From positions 979,215 through 1,043,214 of the forward strand of contig JALJCO010003008.1 in NCBI GenBank assembly GCA_023101725.1: a DNA stretch of 64,000 nt. Reading direction: 5' to 3'. The notes under the pieces are model-generated. The model saw only the letters and a list, made by a program, of their open reading frames with translations. It made no database searches and was not told the origin of the DNA. Below, piece after piece: positions 1 through 11,579 of this stretch. Origin of the DNA: Atherinomorus stipes. Taxonomy: Eukaryota; Chordata; Actinopteri; Atheriniformes; Atherinidae. The first letter of the stretch is position 1. Every line of letters begins with the position of its first letter. A program made the translations under genes and the position numbers.

Positions 1-1674
1 GGATAGAGCCATAACTAAGCAGGTCTAACTCTGCCAAATGCAAGAGACCAAGCAGGCCAATCCTGACAATGTCTGTTGTATCCAGAGTTTAACATGCTTT
101 TACACATCCTGTTATTTACTCCACCAGGGCGTCTCAGCTCATACTGTATATGTTCCGATGATTTGAGTGAACTTTCCCTTTAATCTCATGTAAAAGAGCA
201 GGTGTGACATGACGATGGGCACAAATCAGGTCAGATTTGGCAGATTAAATATTGCAGATTATCACCGATTGACCTCATTCACTGTGTGTAGTTGTGTGGC
301 TATTGGAGGACCAGTTTGGCCTCTGAGGACATTTGGAGGAATGTGAGGACATTTCTGATTCATGTGGACGTTTATTCTCGCTATATATGACAGACCTTAA
401 AAGAGCTTTTTGAAGGTTCAGAGTGCTTTGTGTGTGTGCATTGTAAAAGAGAAAACAGGAAAGATGTAAGGACGCTGCAGGAAGTAGTGTCAGGACTCAC
501 CTGCAGAGTCCAGCAGCTGCTTTTAAACTTGACTCTGAGTGGAAAAGCAGATGAGATGTGGGGTTGGATGATCAGAAGACACATGTTTGTGAATATGTTG
601 CACATTTAGTATTTATTCATCTGCACATAAATCATCAGACCTTCATTTCACACTCAGAAAAAAAGCTGCTTATAAACAGAAATAACGCTGTCATTACAAT
701 AAAGCTTTCAGGATTCATCTGAACTTTGAAACATGTTAAAGCTGTTAATAATTACAAAAAAGTCTATTTCAACCCCTCTCATTCATCACAGCTCTTGATC
801 TTCTTATTCCTTAACCATCAAAATGAATTTACAGCCAGAGAAACAAGAGATGCAGCTTTCCCTGAGTTTACGATGGTTGTTATTCATTTAGAAGCAGCTG
901 CTCCAGAAGAGGGTTGGAAAGCTGTGGAGCAAACAGCGACATAAGTTTTATGTGTTTACATTAATGTACACAAAAAACGTGATAAAGGCTAAATAAATCC
1001 CGCTGCTTGGGAGTAAAGAACATCAGATGTCTCTGTGGTATTATCAACCACAAACAGGTTTGATAAATGTGAGTTACGATGTGAAACTGCGAGGATGAGC
1101 ACAAACATTTTCCCATGAAGAGACTCTGAGGGTTTGGACTCATGCAGCTGATGGATGTGAGGGAGGATGAGGATGGTCCACAGGGAGCAGCTTTCCCATC
1201 AGACTGTAACTGAGGGCTTTTCTCATCAGTTTCGCTCTTCAGGCTTAAAACATCTCTGTTCATATCTGAAGCTCTTTTCCATCCACCTGCTTCAGAGGGA
1301 CTGACTGGAGAAGTAGCTCCATCTGCTGTTTAGCTTTCCAACTTATTAACTATTACTTAAATTGCAGTCATGGACTAAGACAGTTCCTACTACAATATAT
1401 ATTGCAGATTACATGATATACAGAATCATGTTCAGGTGATGGTATGCACACAGGTAGATATATTATAGATATATACATATAGATATCCTGATGTTGGTTC
1501 TGAACTGTTTTAAAATACATGTGAAAACTGTGGATGGAAAGCAGCTGATTTAAAGCTCCTGATTTATATGAATTCCATTTAGAGATTAAAAAAAAAAGAA
1601 AAAGAGAAAGAAAACAAGTGTAAGTGGTTTATGCAATATCTAAGTGCATGAAAAGAACATTCTAATAGATTCTC
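1..1674. other. AT-rich intergenic DNA, no gene recognised
   Basis: Only short ORFs without recognisable domains, splice-site chains or signal peptides are seen on either strand. The region could hold introns or UTRs of a gene that starts outside the window, but nothing in the sequence shows it. Confidence 0.5.
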
Positions 1675-2640
1675 AAAAAACACTAGAACTACCGAAATCA
1701 CCAACTAAGTGCCACAGGAGCTTTAATGACCAAAAGAGCACCTTTAGCATGACTTAAACACCCTAAAGATACAGTTCATCCAACTGCAAGACTATAGGAA
1801 CTCCAAAGGGACACTTAAAACCCCACTAATGACCTCCACAAGGAAATAAGCCACTATGACTTTCTAAATGATCCACCAGAATACTTAACAGCAGAGAGTC
1901 ACCCAGTAGCACCTTCTTAAGGAATCTTAATCTATCCAACGACAATCATAAGCTCCCAAAGGACCAAAACAATTATCCATACAATCACTAGATCCACTTA
2001 TCATACAAACACCTGCATAAAGAGCTAGCAGAACCTCTGCAGTAAATCTTAAATCCCTGTTTTATATATAACACTACATTGCTAGAAGGAGTGATACAAC
2101 ATCCTTGAAAAACCATGAGTACTGTGTGTACTGTACTTGTGTGTATTGTGTATAGGAATGCTCAGCAAGTTTCACTGTAATATTTGGTTAAATGGCAATA
2201 AAATTTTAAATGATATTCAAACAAACATGAAAAAAAAAATAACCTGCAGAAGCTCAAACTGATTATGACTAAAGTACACCTCCTTCCCCTTCAGAACAAC
2301 GCAAATGACTAAAGGCTTGAAAGAACCTTTACAATAATCTCATAATCAATATAAGTAGCTAAATTAACAGTCAAAATGATTACTACAGTACAACCTCAAA
2401 GCAATGACTTAAAAATCTGTAAAGCCTCCTTCAGAATGAATTAAACCTCTAAAATAGCATAACAGGACTTTTTAGAGACTGCAAGATCCTCTTCAAGAGA
2501 ATAACTACATTCACAATAGCTGGAAGCGCTTTAAGGACCAAAAGGGGAAAAATCCAAAAGTCACCAGAGTCTTCATAAGTACACAGAAACAAGAACATTC
2601 TAAAGGACACGTTTGTATATATATTAATAATAATAGCAAT
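1675..2640. repeat. degenerate short-unit minisatellite-like tract
   Basis: The tract repeats loosely related units of roughly 20 bases built on a pattern like 'gactaaaacacctaaag', with alternating CCT and AAAG blocks. It is interrupted around 2.13-2.23 kb. The units are too diverged to give a firm period by eye. Two similar low-complexity tracts occur at 18.4 and 21.7 kb. Confidence 0.4.
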
Positions 2641-3465
2641 AATTTCCTTTAGATTTTGGCACAAGGAACAAATAGTTTTGTTGTTACTATAGATTTGGAT
2701 TCATTCATCAGAAACTGAGCAATCCATGTTTACAAGCCGTTATGGCGGCCTGCAGAACTGGGAGGCTCAGTTATGATTTACTGAGACCACACAGCAGCAG
2801 TGTGCAGCAGATATTGTGCAGGACGAGGAGAAGTTTGTCTTGTCCAGACAAACGCAGGAACTCAGTTACAGTCAGCTGCCTCATTGTTGTCCTCTCAGAC
2901 ATTTTTCCCTGACTAGATCATTTTAAACTCTAACATCACCTCACGGTCACTGCGGTCACATTTGAGTTGTCAGTGCACATGATGGTCATGTGGATGTTTG
3001 ATGTGACGGTTCCGTTCAGGTCAATAAAACAGCAACATTTCAACATGATTTGATTTCACAACACTATTGTTAAAAGATTCACTGAGAGACTGATCTTTGT
3101 TCCAGTACTGAGAGAATTATTAAGTCCTATGTTTATACAGTAATATAAAGTATTTTGGTTTTGCAACGGTTGTGAATTATGATGGTCATGAACTTTGTGG
3201 GATTTTAAATCTAAAGAGAATCTCTGTCTTATTGCTTATCTGTGTTGGTACAGTTTTCAAACCTTTATGTCCTGAATTGGTAAGTTTGCTCTACGTTTCC
3301 ATAAGGAGTTCAATCTTAGTGGAAATAAGAAGACAAACATTAAAAAAGAAGGAAAAAGTAGCTAAACTATAGTCAAACCAGGTAAACAGCCCTTTAGAAA
3401 CCTTTAACACGAGTCGATCTTCTGTTAAAACTTTAATCCCAGCAAAACTATCTTCAGGAGTGAGG

Positions 3466-3795
3466 TGGAGCTGCTATCCTGCAACTTTACAGTAAATGTG
3501 TGACAGTTGACGGTCCTGTCACGGTGCCTCCAAATAATCATGCGCCCTGGCCACTTGGCCACAGGGATGTTCCTTTGGTCGAATGGTCAGCATGACTCCT
3601 ACCTGGGAGAGTGGGCCCTCCTTCATCCTGCCACAATTACATCCCTTCTCCAGCATCCCTGAGTCAAATGACCGCCTCGTTACCAGGCTTCTGCAGAGCT
3701 GAATGACGTGCACGAGGTCATTTAGATGTGTTAGAGAAGGGATGCATCTAAAAGTTGCAGGATAGTAGCTCTTGAGGACTGGAACTGGGGGAACA
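3466..3795. mobile_element. hAT-like miniature element ('gcaggatag..tcctcgagg' family), possibly composite
   Basis: The left end (ggagctgctatcctgcaac) and the right end (gttgcaggatagtagctcttgagg) are inverted copies. The same right-end sequence recurs at 32.1, 37.8 and 50.8 kb, and its left-end counterpart at 49.5 kb. The centre (cacggtgcctcc through tgggagagtgggccc) is not shared with the other copies, so another sequence may be inserted. No coding capacity is seen. Confidence 0.55.
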
Positions 3796-5864
3796 TGCCA
3801 ACCAAAACTTCTGGCTGGCTGCCCCCCAGGTGCAACACCATAAACTGAAACATTGTAAACTGAAACATCAGTTACCCTAGTGCAAGTGAATGCAGCATGT
3901 ACTGTACTTCTATAATGTTCTACATTAACACTACTATCATCATCATCATCATCCAGTTCTTGATCATAATGCAGTTTTTATGCAGCATCATCTTGCCAAA
4001 TCCTACATAGATAAAAATAAAAAATACCTGTCTGTCTAAACCATTAAGACAATGTAAAAGTCCGAAAATGAGCAGATGTGATGACAGCAAACATTGTGAA
4101 AGATCCACTGATAAAACTCAGTTTTATTATCACCAGTTTATGTAGCAGTGATTAAATGTGATGCATGATCATCGTAAGTAAGCAATTGTTTATGAAATCA
4201 TTGTTTTTTTTACTGATTTTGTTTTACCTTTTGTATTAGATGACTACTTCCGTTTTAATGATTCATCTGTTTTTAAAATCAAAAGATCTTATTTTTACGT
4301 GCCACCATTTTCCCAGTGGATGCCCCTCCCTGGTCCCCCATCAAAAATGTTTCTAGACCCACTCCTGGTGCTTATTAAATGTAAGCAGAGCAAAAGTAAA
4401 TCTCAATCAATCTCAGTAAAAGCAGAACCTCTATTTGTCTTTAGTAAAACCCTCTTATACATGAAAAGTTAAACATCATTATCTTGAGGATTTATGCTCT
4501 TGGACAATGGAGATGTTCTGTGTCTGAAAATTCAGTTTAAACTTCTATCAACAGTCAAGATCAGATAGATTACAGAGTGGTGACTGAGTAGAGCGGAAAT
4601 GAAGCCAAATATGTAAGCAGTGTGCTGGAAAATCTCACAAGAAATAAGGAGTAAATGTCCTTTTCTCTTGTGTTCTCACATCCCAGCTCCCCCTAAAATA
4701 TCTGGAAAATTCCAAGGCGGCGGGGAACAGTTTGAGTTTAGCCTCAGGTAGATTTAGTTTGTGTACAAGATCAAAACAAATAATCCTGATTAGAACCCAA
4801 CTAAACCTAAGTTTAAACAGCAACTCTCCAACACAAAACCTTAAGAATCTTTTGGTTTAATCTAAAGACGCTTTGTCTGAATTGAAACCAGACACTGACA
4901 CGTTGTTTGGACTGGTGGTCCAGCAACCGAACTGTCTGCAGTATGAGAGCAGCTGGATTTATAACATGTACTTCATACAACAACTAAAACTCTGTTCAAC
5001 TATAAATTGAAAACAGGCACAGTTCCTCTTTGAAGCAGCCACACACTCCCCACAGTCTCTCTCCTCGGCTGATGGAAAAATAACTTTCATACTTTGCAGA
5101 CATGGAAAAACACAAAATGAGCTAAACACACACACAAGATGAGACAACACCTTAACAAAGCAGATCTTCTTGGATCCCGACTTTCTGGAGATCAGCATGG
5201 TTTCTAAGACCTCAAACCACGAGTAATTATGCTTTAATTAAGTAATTTGATGTCATGTCTTTATTCTCTTTATTCTTACTCTAAAACATATTTCTGAGAT
5301 TTATCTGATGCTCCTACTTACATGCTTGCAGATTCATCAATGAATATAAGATGCATCAATTAATTGATCAAGTAAAATTATAAATTGTACAACAGAATAT
5401 CAACCATATGACATGAGTAGAAAAAAATATGCACAACTATGCTAATCATGGAGACATTTTTGTCAGTTCACTAAAACATCCTCCACATACCCAAAATACT
5501 CAGGACAACGGGAGGTGTTGTTTTTTGTGGTGTGGGCCCAACACATGAGAAATGCCCTTCCTGACACCTTGAGGACAAAAGTCCACTGATTATTTTATTT
5601 ATTTAATTAAAAATTAAAATTTTTAAAAATTTGGGAGATCCTTTGCTCTGTAGATATGTTTTCAAATACCTTTAAAACATTTTTACATTTACTAATTGAT
5701 ATTTTCTTTTATAGTCGTAGCCCTTCGAGATCCTGCAATGAATCCAGTGTGTTACTGTTCTAACATTTTTCATCCCTTTGGTTTTTGGTGCTGTTGAACC
5801 CTCTGATGTGTTTGCAGCTTTTTGTTTTCTGGCTAACGTGAACTTCACTGTGTTGCATTTGCAG
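3796..5864. other. intergenic or intronic DNA without recognised gene
   Basis: It contains a short (atc)n run near 3934-3953 and otherwise unremarkable AT-rich sequence. The first exon of the putative gene starting at 5865 should lie here or further left, but I could not find a signal-peptide exon ending in the required phase 1. An ATG-led hydrophobic ORF at 3172-3279 is followed by a good donor (gtaagt) but ends in phase 0. Confidence 0.4.
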
Positions 5865-5948
5865 TTTGTGAGGCTCAGTATTATGACAGCACGCTTCCTC
5901 CAGACTACGACTCTGACTACAACGCCACCTTCGAGTACAGCTTTTTTA
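5865..5948 (+). CDS. putative exon A of an unidentified secreted or surface protein
   Basis: An 84-base open segment lies between a good acceptor (ttgcatttgcag) and a consensus donor (gtaagt). In the phase-1 frame it codes 27 full residues containing one Cys, many Tyr and Asp (YYDSTLPPDYDSDYNATFEY) and one N-glycosylation sequon (NAT). Clustered acidic tyrosines of this kind are typical of tyrosine-sulfated extracellular segments. The exon is phase 1 on both sides, which joins it cleanly to exon B at 6547. The upstream signal-peptide exon was not found. The family is not recognised; small leucine-rich proteoglycan N-termini look similar, but no leucine-rich repeats follow. Confidence 0.4.
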
Positions 5949-6546
5949 GTAAGTCACACTCAAGCTTAAGACACACTAGACAGAAACAAAAAAAAAAAAA
6001 GGGAATAGAAAAGGCAGAATTATACTTTACACAAAAGTCACAGTTATAAAATTAGAGTGTTGTCCTGTGTTGATCACTAATAATTACAGTTGTGTTAATG
6101 TTTTTTTATTGTTGTTTTTGTTTTTGTGATTCCAGCTTGTCTAGGTGCTCGCAATGATTGTCAGCTTTTTTTGTTTTTTGTTTTTTCCAAGATGTTGCAG
6201 ATGGTTTTCTGTTTCCTTATAGGCACAGCAGTTTGTTACCTCCTTTTTTTTTCTCCACCCTCTTTATCTCTTCTCTCCTTTCTTTTGCTGCCCTTGTCAG
6301 GTCCAGTATTTATATCTAAATTCAGCAATGGATTAATTCAAAAACAAAGAATAGCATTTAAATTTTAATGGGAGAAAGCTGCGTTTGGCAAAGCAAATTT
6401 GTTTGGATTATCACCACCATTCTGGTTGTTATGATGCTGGATAGGACAAGTAGAAAACATAAATACATTTTTTTTAAAAGGTAAAAATTTACACAAAAAT
6501 GTAGAAGATAAAATCCCACCTGATGGATGGTCTGTGATATTTTCAG

Positions 6547-6737
6547 GTAACACCAGCAACGATGACCAGGACAAGTTCATTGAACAATTCATTGACACTG
6601 AAGAAGAGGAGTTAGAGGGAGGGGAAGAAGAGACGAGAGACCGGGAGGTGGTGACTGTTACCATGGCAACTACCAGACAAACTACACAGAGGATCAAAGT
6701 CGTTGTTCATAGTGCTGCATCCCTTCCTGTTTCTCTG
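6547..6737 (+). CDS. putative exon B, acidic and Thr-rich segment
   Basis: The segment is bounded by an acceptor (gatattttcag) and a donor (gtaaga). Joined in phase 1 to exon A, it reads 64 residues: a sequon right at the junction (SNTS), an acidic run (TEEEELEGGEEE), then a Thr/Val-rich stretch (VVTVTMATTRQTT) suited to O-glycosylation, and a hydrophobic end (VVVHSAASLPVSL). It ends in phase 0. The composition supports an extracellular stalk. No domain is recognised and the opposite strand is also open here (110 codons), so coding is not certain. Confidence 0.4.
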
Positions 6738-9331
6738 GTAAGAGCGACTTATTGATCAATTAAATTAGAAGATTTCTGACCCACAGCAAGTTTAATTAAA
6801 CTTACATTCAAATTGAATCATTTTTATTAGTTTTAACCCAGACTAAGCTGTCACACTTAAATACGGATCAAACTTTTGAGCGTAAGGGTTAGCAAAGGAC
6901 ACATTCATTATACTCAACATTATATGGCAAGTTGTCAGAGAATAGCTGTTTGGAAATCATTGTTGGTGTAAAAATACTTTTTTTTTTTCCATCAAACTGT
7001 TATCAATGATTTCACATGATTTGTCTGTGGAACAGGCTGCTGACAACATTCTGAAAGACTGGTTCATCATTAAGTGAAGACACATCAGTAGCTCATCCAT
7101 GAAGTTAGGAATTTTTTCATGTTTCAATTAAACAGACTCTTTAAATCTTCGTAAAACTCTGCTGTACTTAAATCAAATAGAATATTCTTCAGTTAGAGAG
7201 CAAATCAATGGAAAAACCTTGGTTTGCAGCCAAAACAGTTTACCTTTTACTTGCTTTGCAATGAGACCAGGTTACATATGTGCAAATGCAACATTTGCTC
7301 AGGATTGTTATGGAGATCTTTGCATTAGTCCATAACCTGTTTATATCAGACATATGTATCTCATAAATATGTATTTTACTCCATCTTCCTTTGAAGTACC
7401 AACGTGTGTTATACATAAAGCTTAGATTTTGAAGATTTGAATGACACATGCCATTCGAGACTACAATCATAACTATAGATTCAGTAAACTCCTATTTCAG
7501 TGTAGTTTGAAGCCATACTGTTATTCAGTAGCAGATGATGCTGCAACAAAGATGGCCCTTTACATCAGCAATATACCAGTAAAAGTAGTCCAGTAAAATA
7601 GTTGGTCCACAACAAGTCTTTTATCCATAAAACCTGTTTATTGTGAAAATTGCAAGATTTTAAAGAGAGAAAATCTGTTGAGATCTTTGTGTGAAGATGT
7701 ATGTATACAATAGCTACTAGCTGCATCTCTCTCCCAAATATGTTTTTCTTCCACTCACAACAGTAGGTGAAGAAGTCCAAAAGTGATGCATACAGAAAAA
7801 CAGGAAGCTTCCTCTGCCATTCTCAAAAGTGCTACAACTGCAGAGCAACTTTTTCCACAGTTTTTGCTTTATGTCTTGTCTCAAGTGTGTTCTTTACCAG
7901 ACACCACTTGAGCTCCATTAGTCAAGTGCATGCGGGAGGACATATTGTGAGGAACCAGTTTTCTGAAATGCACTCAAGAAAATATGTCAGTATGTGAAAA
8001 TGTACTGTAGTTCTGTAAAACCCTACTTAAACATATTAAACCAAACTTAAACGTCAGAAAAATTTTATTTACCACTAACAAAATTAAGCAAAAGCTGAAA
8101 TTAAGTTAAAAAAGGCATGTACAGTGTAACCCTGACTTCAACCAAACCAGAGTTACTTATGTTCATTTTAAGCTGAATTCTTTGAGGACAAAGTGAAGAG
8201 GCTCAGATCTTAAATCCAGCTGAGCCCATCATGTCCTCTCTCTGTTGTTTTGAACTGAAGAGCAGAAACATGACGAACCGCAGGAACTGATAATCTGGAT
8301 CAAAGCTGGATTCTGTCAGATGTTATTTATAAAAGTGCTGATTCAGCAGCTGTGCGCAGGTGGCTTCTGTTAGCCGTCAGAGTCCATCTGCTTTCTGTAA
8401 GTGTGGATCTGATCTCTGCCAGGATCAACGAACATGACACTCCTTGTGTTGGCGAAACAAAAATAAAAGAGAGGTTGCAACAGAGACAAAGAATCAAGGT
8501 TAAAAATACAAATGGCAAAAACAAAAAAAAATCTGATTATATGATTAAAAACAAAGGACAGGCTGGATAAAAGAAGAGAAAATAAAATAAAAAATGCTAG
8601 TACAAGTTCAAAAGTCTGTTCATCCTTTATCATGTTACAGCAAAAACTGTTTGGGCTCTCTGGTTTCTCACTGTTCAATTACTATAGCAACCACAATGAA
8701 TTCCTCCACGACTCCATCACTGAAGACAAAACACATTCACAAACTTTTGTTTGTCTTTGTTTTCAAACCTCAAACTTAACATTTTAATTTTCTGTGAGCA
8801 CGCTTCTCCAACAATATCCTGTATTTGTTTCCCTTTAATGGTTTCAACTCAAAACCAGAACTTCTGCAGCTAGAAACAGGCTGCACCCAGCACAAGTAGT
8901 CTGTCCAGAATGTCCTGGCTGGTTTTGTCCCAGAACTCTCACAATCTGAATAAATCTGTAAACTGGAACAGATATCTGAGGAATATTTGGTGAATAACTT
9001 GCATCAAAGCAGCTGAACTGACCTCAAACCTCAACAAGTTGATAACAGCTGTCAGAAATTGAATGAACATGTTCATGAAGTTGCAATAGAAGTTTATATC
9101 AGTCTGCCACCAGGGGCGCAGATATTCCCAACATGTAATATGAACAGGTTTTCTGTTACTGAGACATTTTCCATTGTTGCAAAATATCTATCAGGCAGAA
9201 CCTCTCAGTGAGGTTTCATTGACTGGATTTGCTGTCTTTATTGGCTGCATGACTGTTCATCTCATGAACCAGCATGTTATCACTTGCACATCTGCATCAA
9301 CTGAGGATGTATTTCTTTTTATTGTCTGCAG
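6738..9331. other. intron of the putative gene or intergenic DNA
   Basis: AT-rich sequence with several short chance ORFs; nothing resembling a coding exon or a named repeat was recognised. Confidence 0.4.
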
Positions 9332-9394
9332 GAACTCAGGACGCTAGTCTGGATTTTCATGATCTGGATGGTTCTGAGCATGCAGCAGCTGTGA
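9332..9394 (+). CDS. putative terminal exon C with hydrophobic tail
   Basis: After the acceptor ctgcag, phase 0 (the phase in which exon B ends) gives 20 residues with a hydrophobic core (LVWIFMIWMVLSM) and then TGA. That would suit a GPI-anchor signal or a short membrane anchor. Alternatively, in phase 1 the same exon runs to a donor at 9424|gtgagg and reads an acidic, Thr/Ser-rich segment that continues at 15077 into GSGAL and a stop. This needs a different, weaker donor in exon B. Transcript data would decide between the two. Confidence in either model is low. Confidence 0.3.
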   Translation, partial: ELRTLVWIFMIWMVLSMQQL

Positions 9395-9424
9395 CACACA
9401 CTACTGTGAGCACACACTCAGCAG

Positions 9425-10965
9425 GTGAGGCTCAGATGTGAGAGAAAATCATCAGGAGTTACATGATGGGAGTAGAAATGAGTGTTTTTAAGTTTTAGGG
9501 TGCCCTTTTTGTGTTGTTTACCTTTGCAAATACAACCCAGAACCTGGATATCATCCGTCTCAGTCTTCCAGGTCACAGTAACCCACTATATTTTAATAGA
9601 AAGCAGCAGTTTTGCCTCGCACACAAAACGCTTCCACCCAACAGGGAGTTTTGGTGACATTCCCTAGAAATAATTTAAGCGCCTTAACCTGGACTTTCTT
9701 GTTTAACTTTTTTCACTCCTCTTTCAAACTATAACTTTCCTCTCCAGAATGTGTCACTGAGTCATTCAGATCTAAACATCTGGAGATCTAAGGGCCCTTC
9801 AGTCTAAAACCTCAAACACAGAACCACTCAGAACTAGAAGTGCTTTTTGGATTAAAGGCAAAGCATCTTCAAGAACCACTCAACATTGGTCTGATTCTGA
9901 TTTAGTGAAACCTGAATCTGCTTGCTAGAATCTCAATCAGTACGTTTATAAGATATTGATCTGTTAGCCAATAACGAGCTTTTTCAGGTTGAACAACTCC
10001 AAACAACAGAAACTTTTATATGATGGTAAATTAATGCCATATCAAGAGGTGAGCGGGACGTCTTTGCAGCTCTGCTGATTGTAATAGCTTTACACATTTT
10101 TTCCACAAATATGAGACATGATGTCCCCCTGTGTTTTTCCTCTGCTGTCACCAAACTTCTTTTGCTACTTCTGGGTCAAAGTCAGGAACTCTTGAGTGTG
10201 CAGAGAGCATCCAGCTCAGTTTGAATTTTTCACAGTCTTCAGATGGATTATTATTTTAAAAGAGGAGCAGCAACACTCAATGTGAGATCTCAGAAACTTT
10301 CCCCAAGGTCTCAGACCTCTAGTTTGTTACAGCTCAGGCTTGTTTCAGATCAACAGAAGAAGCCAGTGGATATAAATGTGAAATCAGAGACAGTTTACTC
10401 CTTTTAACATCGGCTGATAGTACTCTGAACATAAAGAGTTATTCATGTCCGTAAATCAGTAAAAGGCTACAACAAGATAAAACAAAAGTGTGATGGGAAG
10501 TTTTTTCCTTAATGACCTGAACAATGGCAGCTAACAGGAATTGTGATGGTTAAGTTGAAGTCAGAAAGATCAGGAAAATCTGCAGAAATATCCACTTAGG
10601 ATTTCTAGAGAGGCAAGTGCAGACGTGTTTTTGACTGCAGACTATCTCCATGAAGATTACACAAGCTTTGGACATGTGGTGCATTGTTCTACTGCAGCCA
10701 CACCTGCACAAACATGACGCTAAGAGAAGGGCGTTTGGAGGAAAAGCTTTCCTTCACATTCACTGTGACACTCTGACCCAAAAGTTTGCAAAGAGAAAAG
10801 TTGACCCAAAGCTTTGCATGTCATTGTACATATATTAAAAGAGATATTCACATAGATGAACAGCATCTTCAACTGCACATGGACTTAATCTCACATACAG
10901 TACCATTTCTAATATTTGTATTCAATACAAAAAAAAACATTAGAGCTGAAATCAGAGAATTAAAG
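9425..10965. other. intergenic DNA, nothing recognised
   Basis: No exon-like ORF with splice sites, no RNA gene and no element with recognisable ends was seen. Confidence 0.45.
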
Positions 10966-11579
10966 TGGCACAATATGGGAATTTTGGCCGATATCCAATA
11001 TGCTGATATTTTAAAACTCATGTGGCCAATAACCGATATTGATACTGATATTAAAGCTGAATGAAATAAGCAGTCATCGCAAATAGCAGTTTTTTTATCC
11101 GTTTCCGACACTTTGAAAAATAGCAGTGGGAAAAAATATCGATACACTGAAATATTGCAATATTTTCATACGCCGATATCAAATTGATATTCAAAAACGT
11201 TGTGCCCATCTATTTCATTTACAAGGTATCATCATTCTGTTACAAAATCTTACGATAATTCATGAATTTTCTCAAGATTTCGTGAGTAAAATAATTGATA
11301 CTACGGTTTTAAATGTCAATATGATGTCAGCATATGAAAATATTGCGATATTTCAGTGTATTGATATTTTTTTCCTCCTCTAGTCTTAAGAAGTTTCAAA
11401 GTCTGTAAAAAAGAAATTTTTGAGGAAGAAGTTTTGTTTGTTTTTTTAGACTTTAGAAACAGCGAGCTGATCGGTTAAATATCAGTTAAATATTGGAGGG
11501 ATGGCCAATGTCCAATATTCAGTTTTAAGGCCGATATAGGCCATTACCGATAGGGGGCCGATTATACTGTGCATCCCTA
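10966..11579 (+). mobile_element. hAT-like miniature transposon, family 'TAGGGATGCACGATA', copy 1
   Basis: The right end reads tgtgcatcccta and the left end cacaatatggg (decayed). The flanks aattaaag (10958-10965) and atttaaag (11580-11587) match at 7 of 8 positions, as expected for an 8-bp hAT target duplication. The body is rich in ccgatat/atatcgg motifs and small inverted repeats. It is clearly homologous to copies at 15.4 and 17.5 kb. ORFs inside it are by-products of the repeat. Confidence 0.75.

Noticed and set aside
3172..3279. Possible signal-peptide exon (hydrophobic ISVLLLICVGTVF, donor gtaagt) for the gene at 5865
   Set aside because: It ends in phase 0, while the exon at 5865 needs phase 1. 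The hydrophobic part also lies too far from the ATG for a typical signal peptide.
10786..11383. Overlapping ORFs on both strands (85-92 codons), with similar ones at 15.75 and 17.5 kb
   Set aside because: They are the same non-coding miniature transposon read in different frames. Their similarity reflects the repeat, not a gene family.
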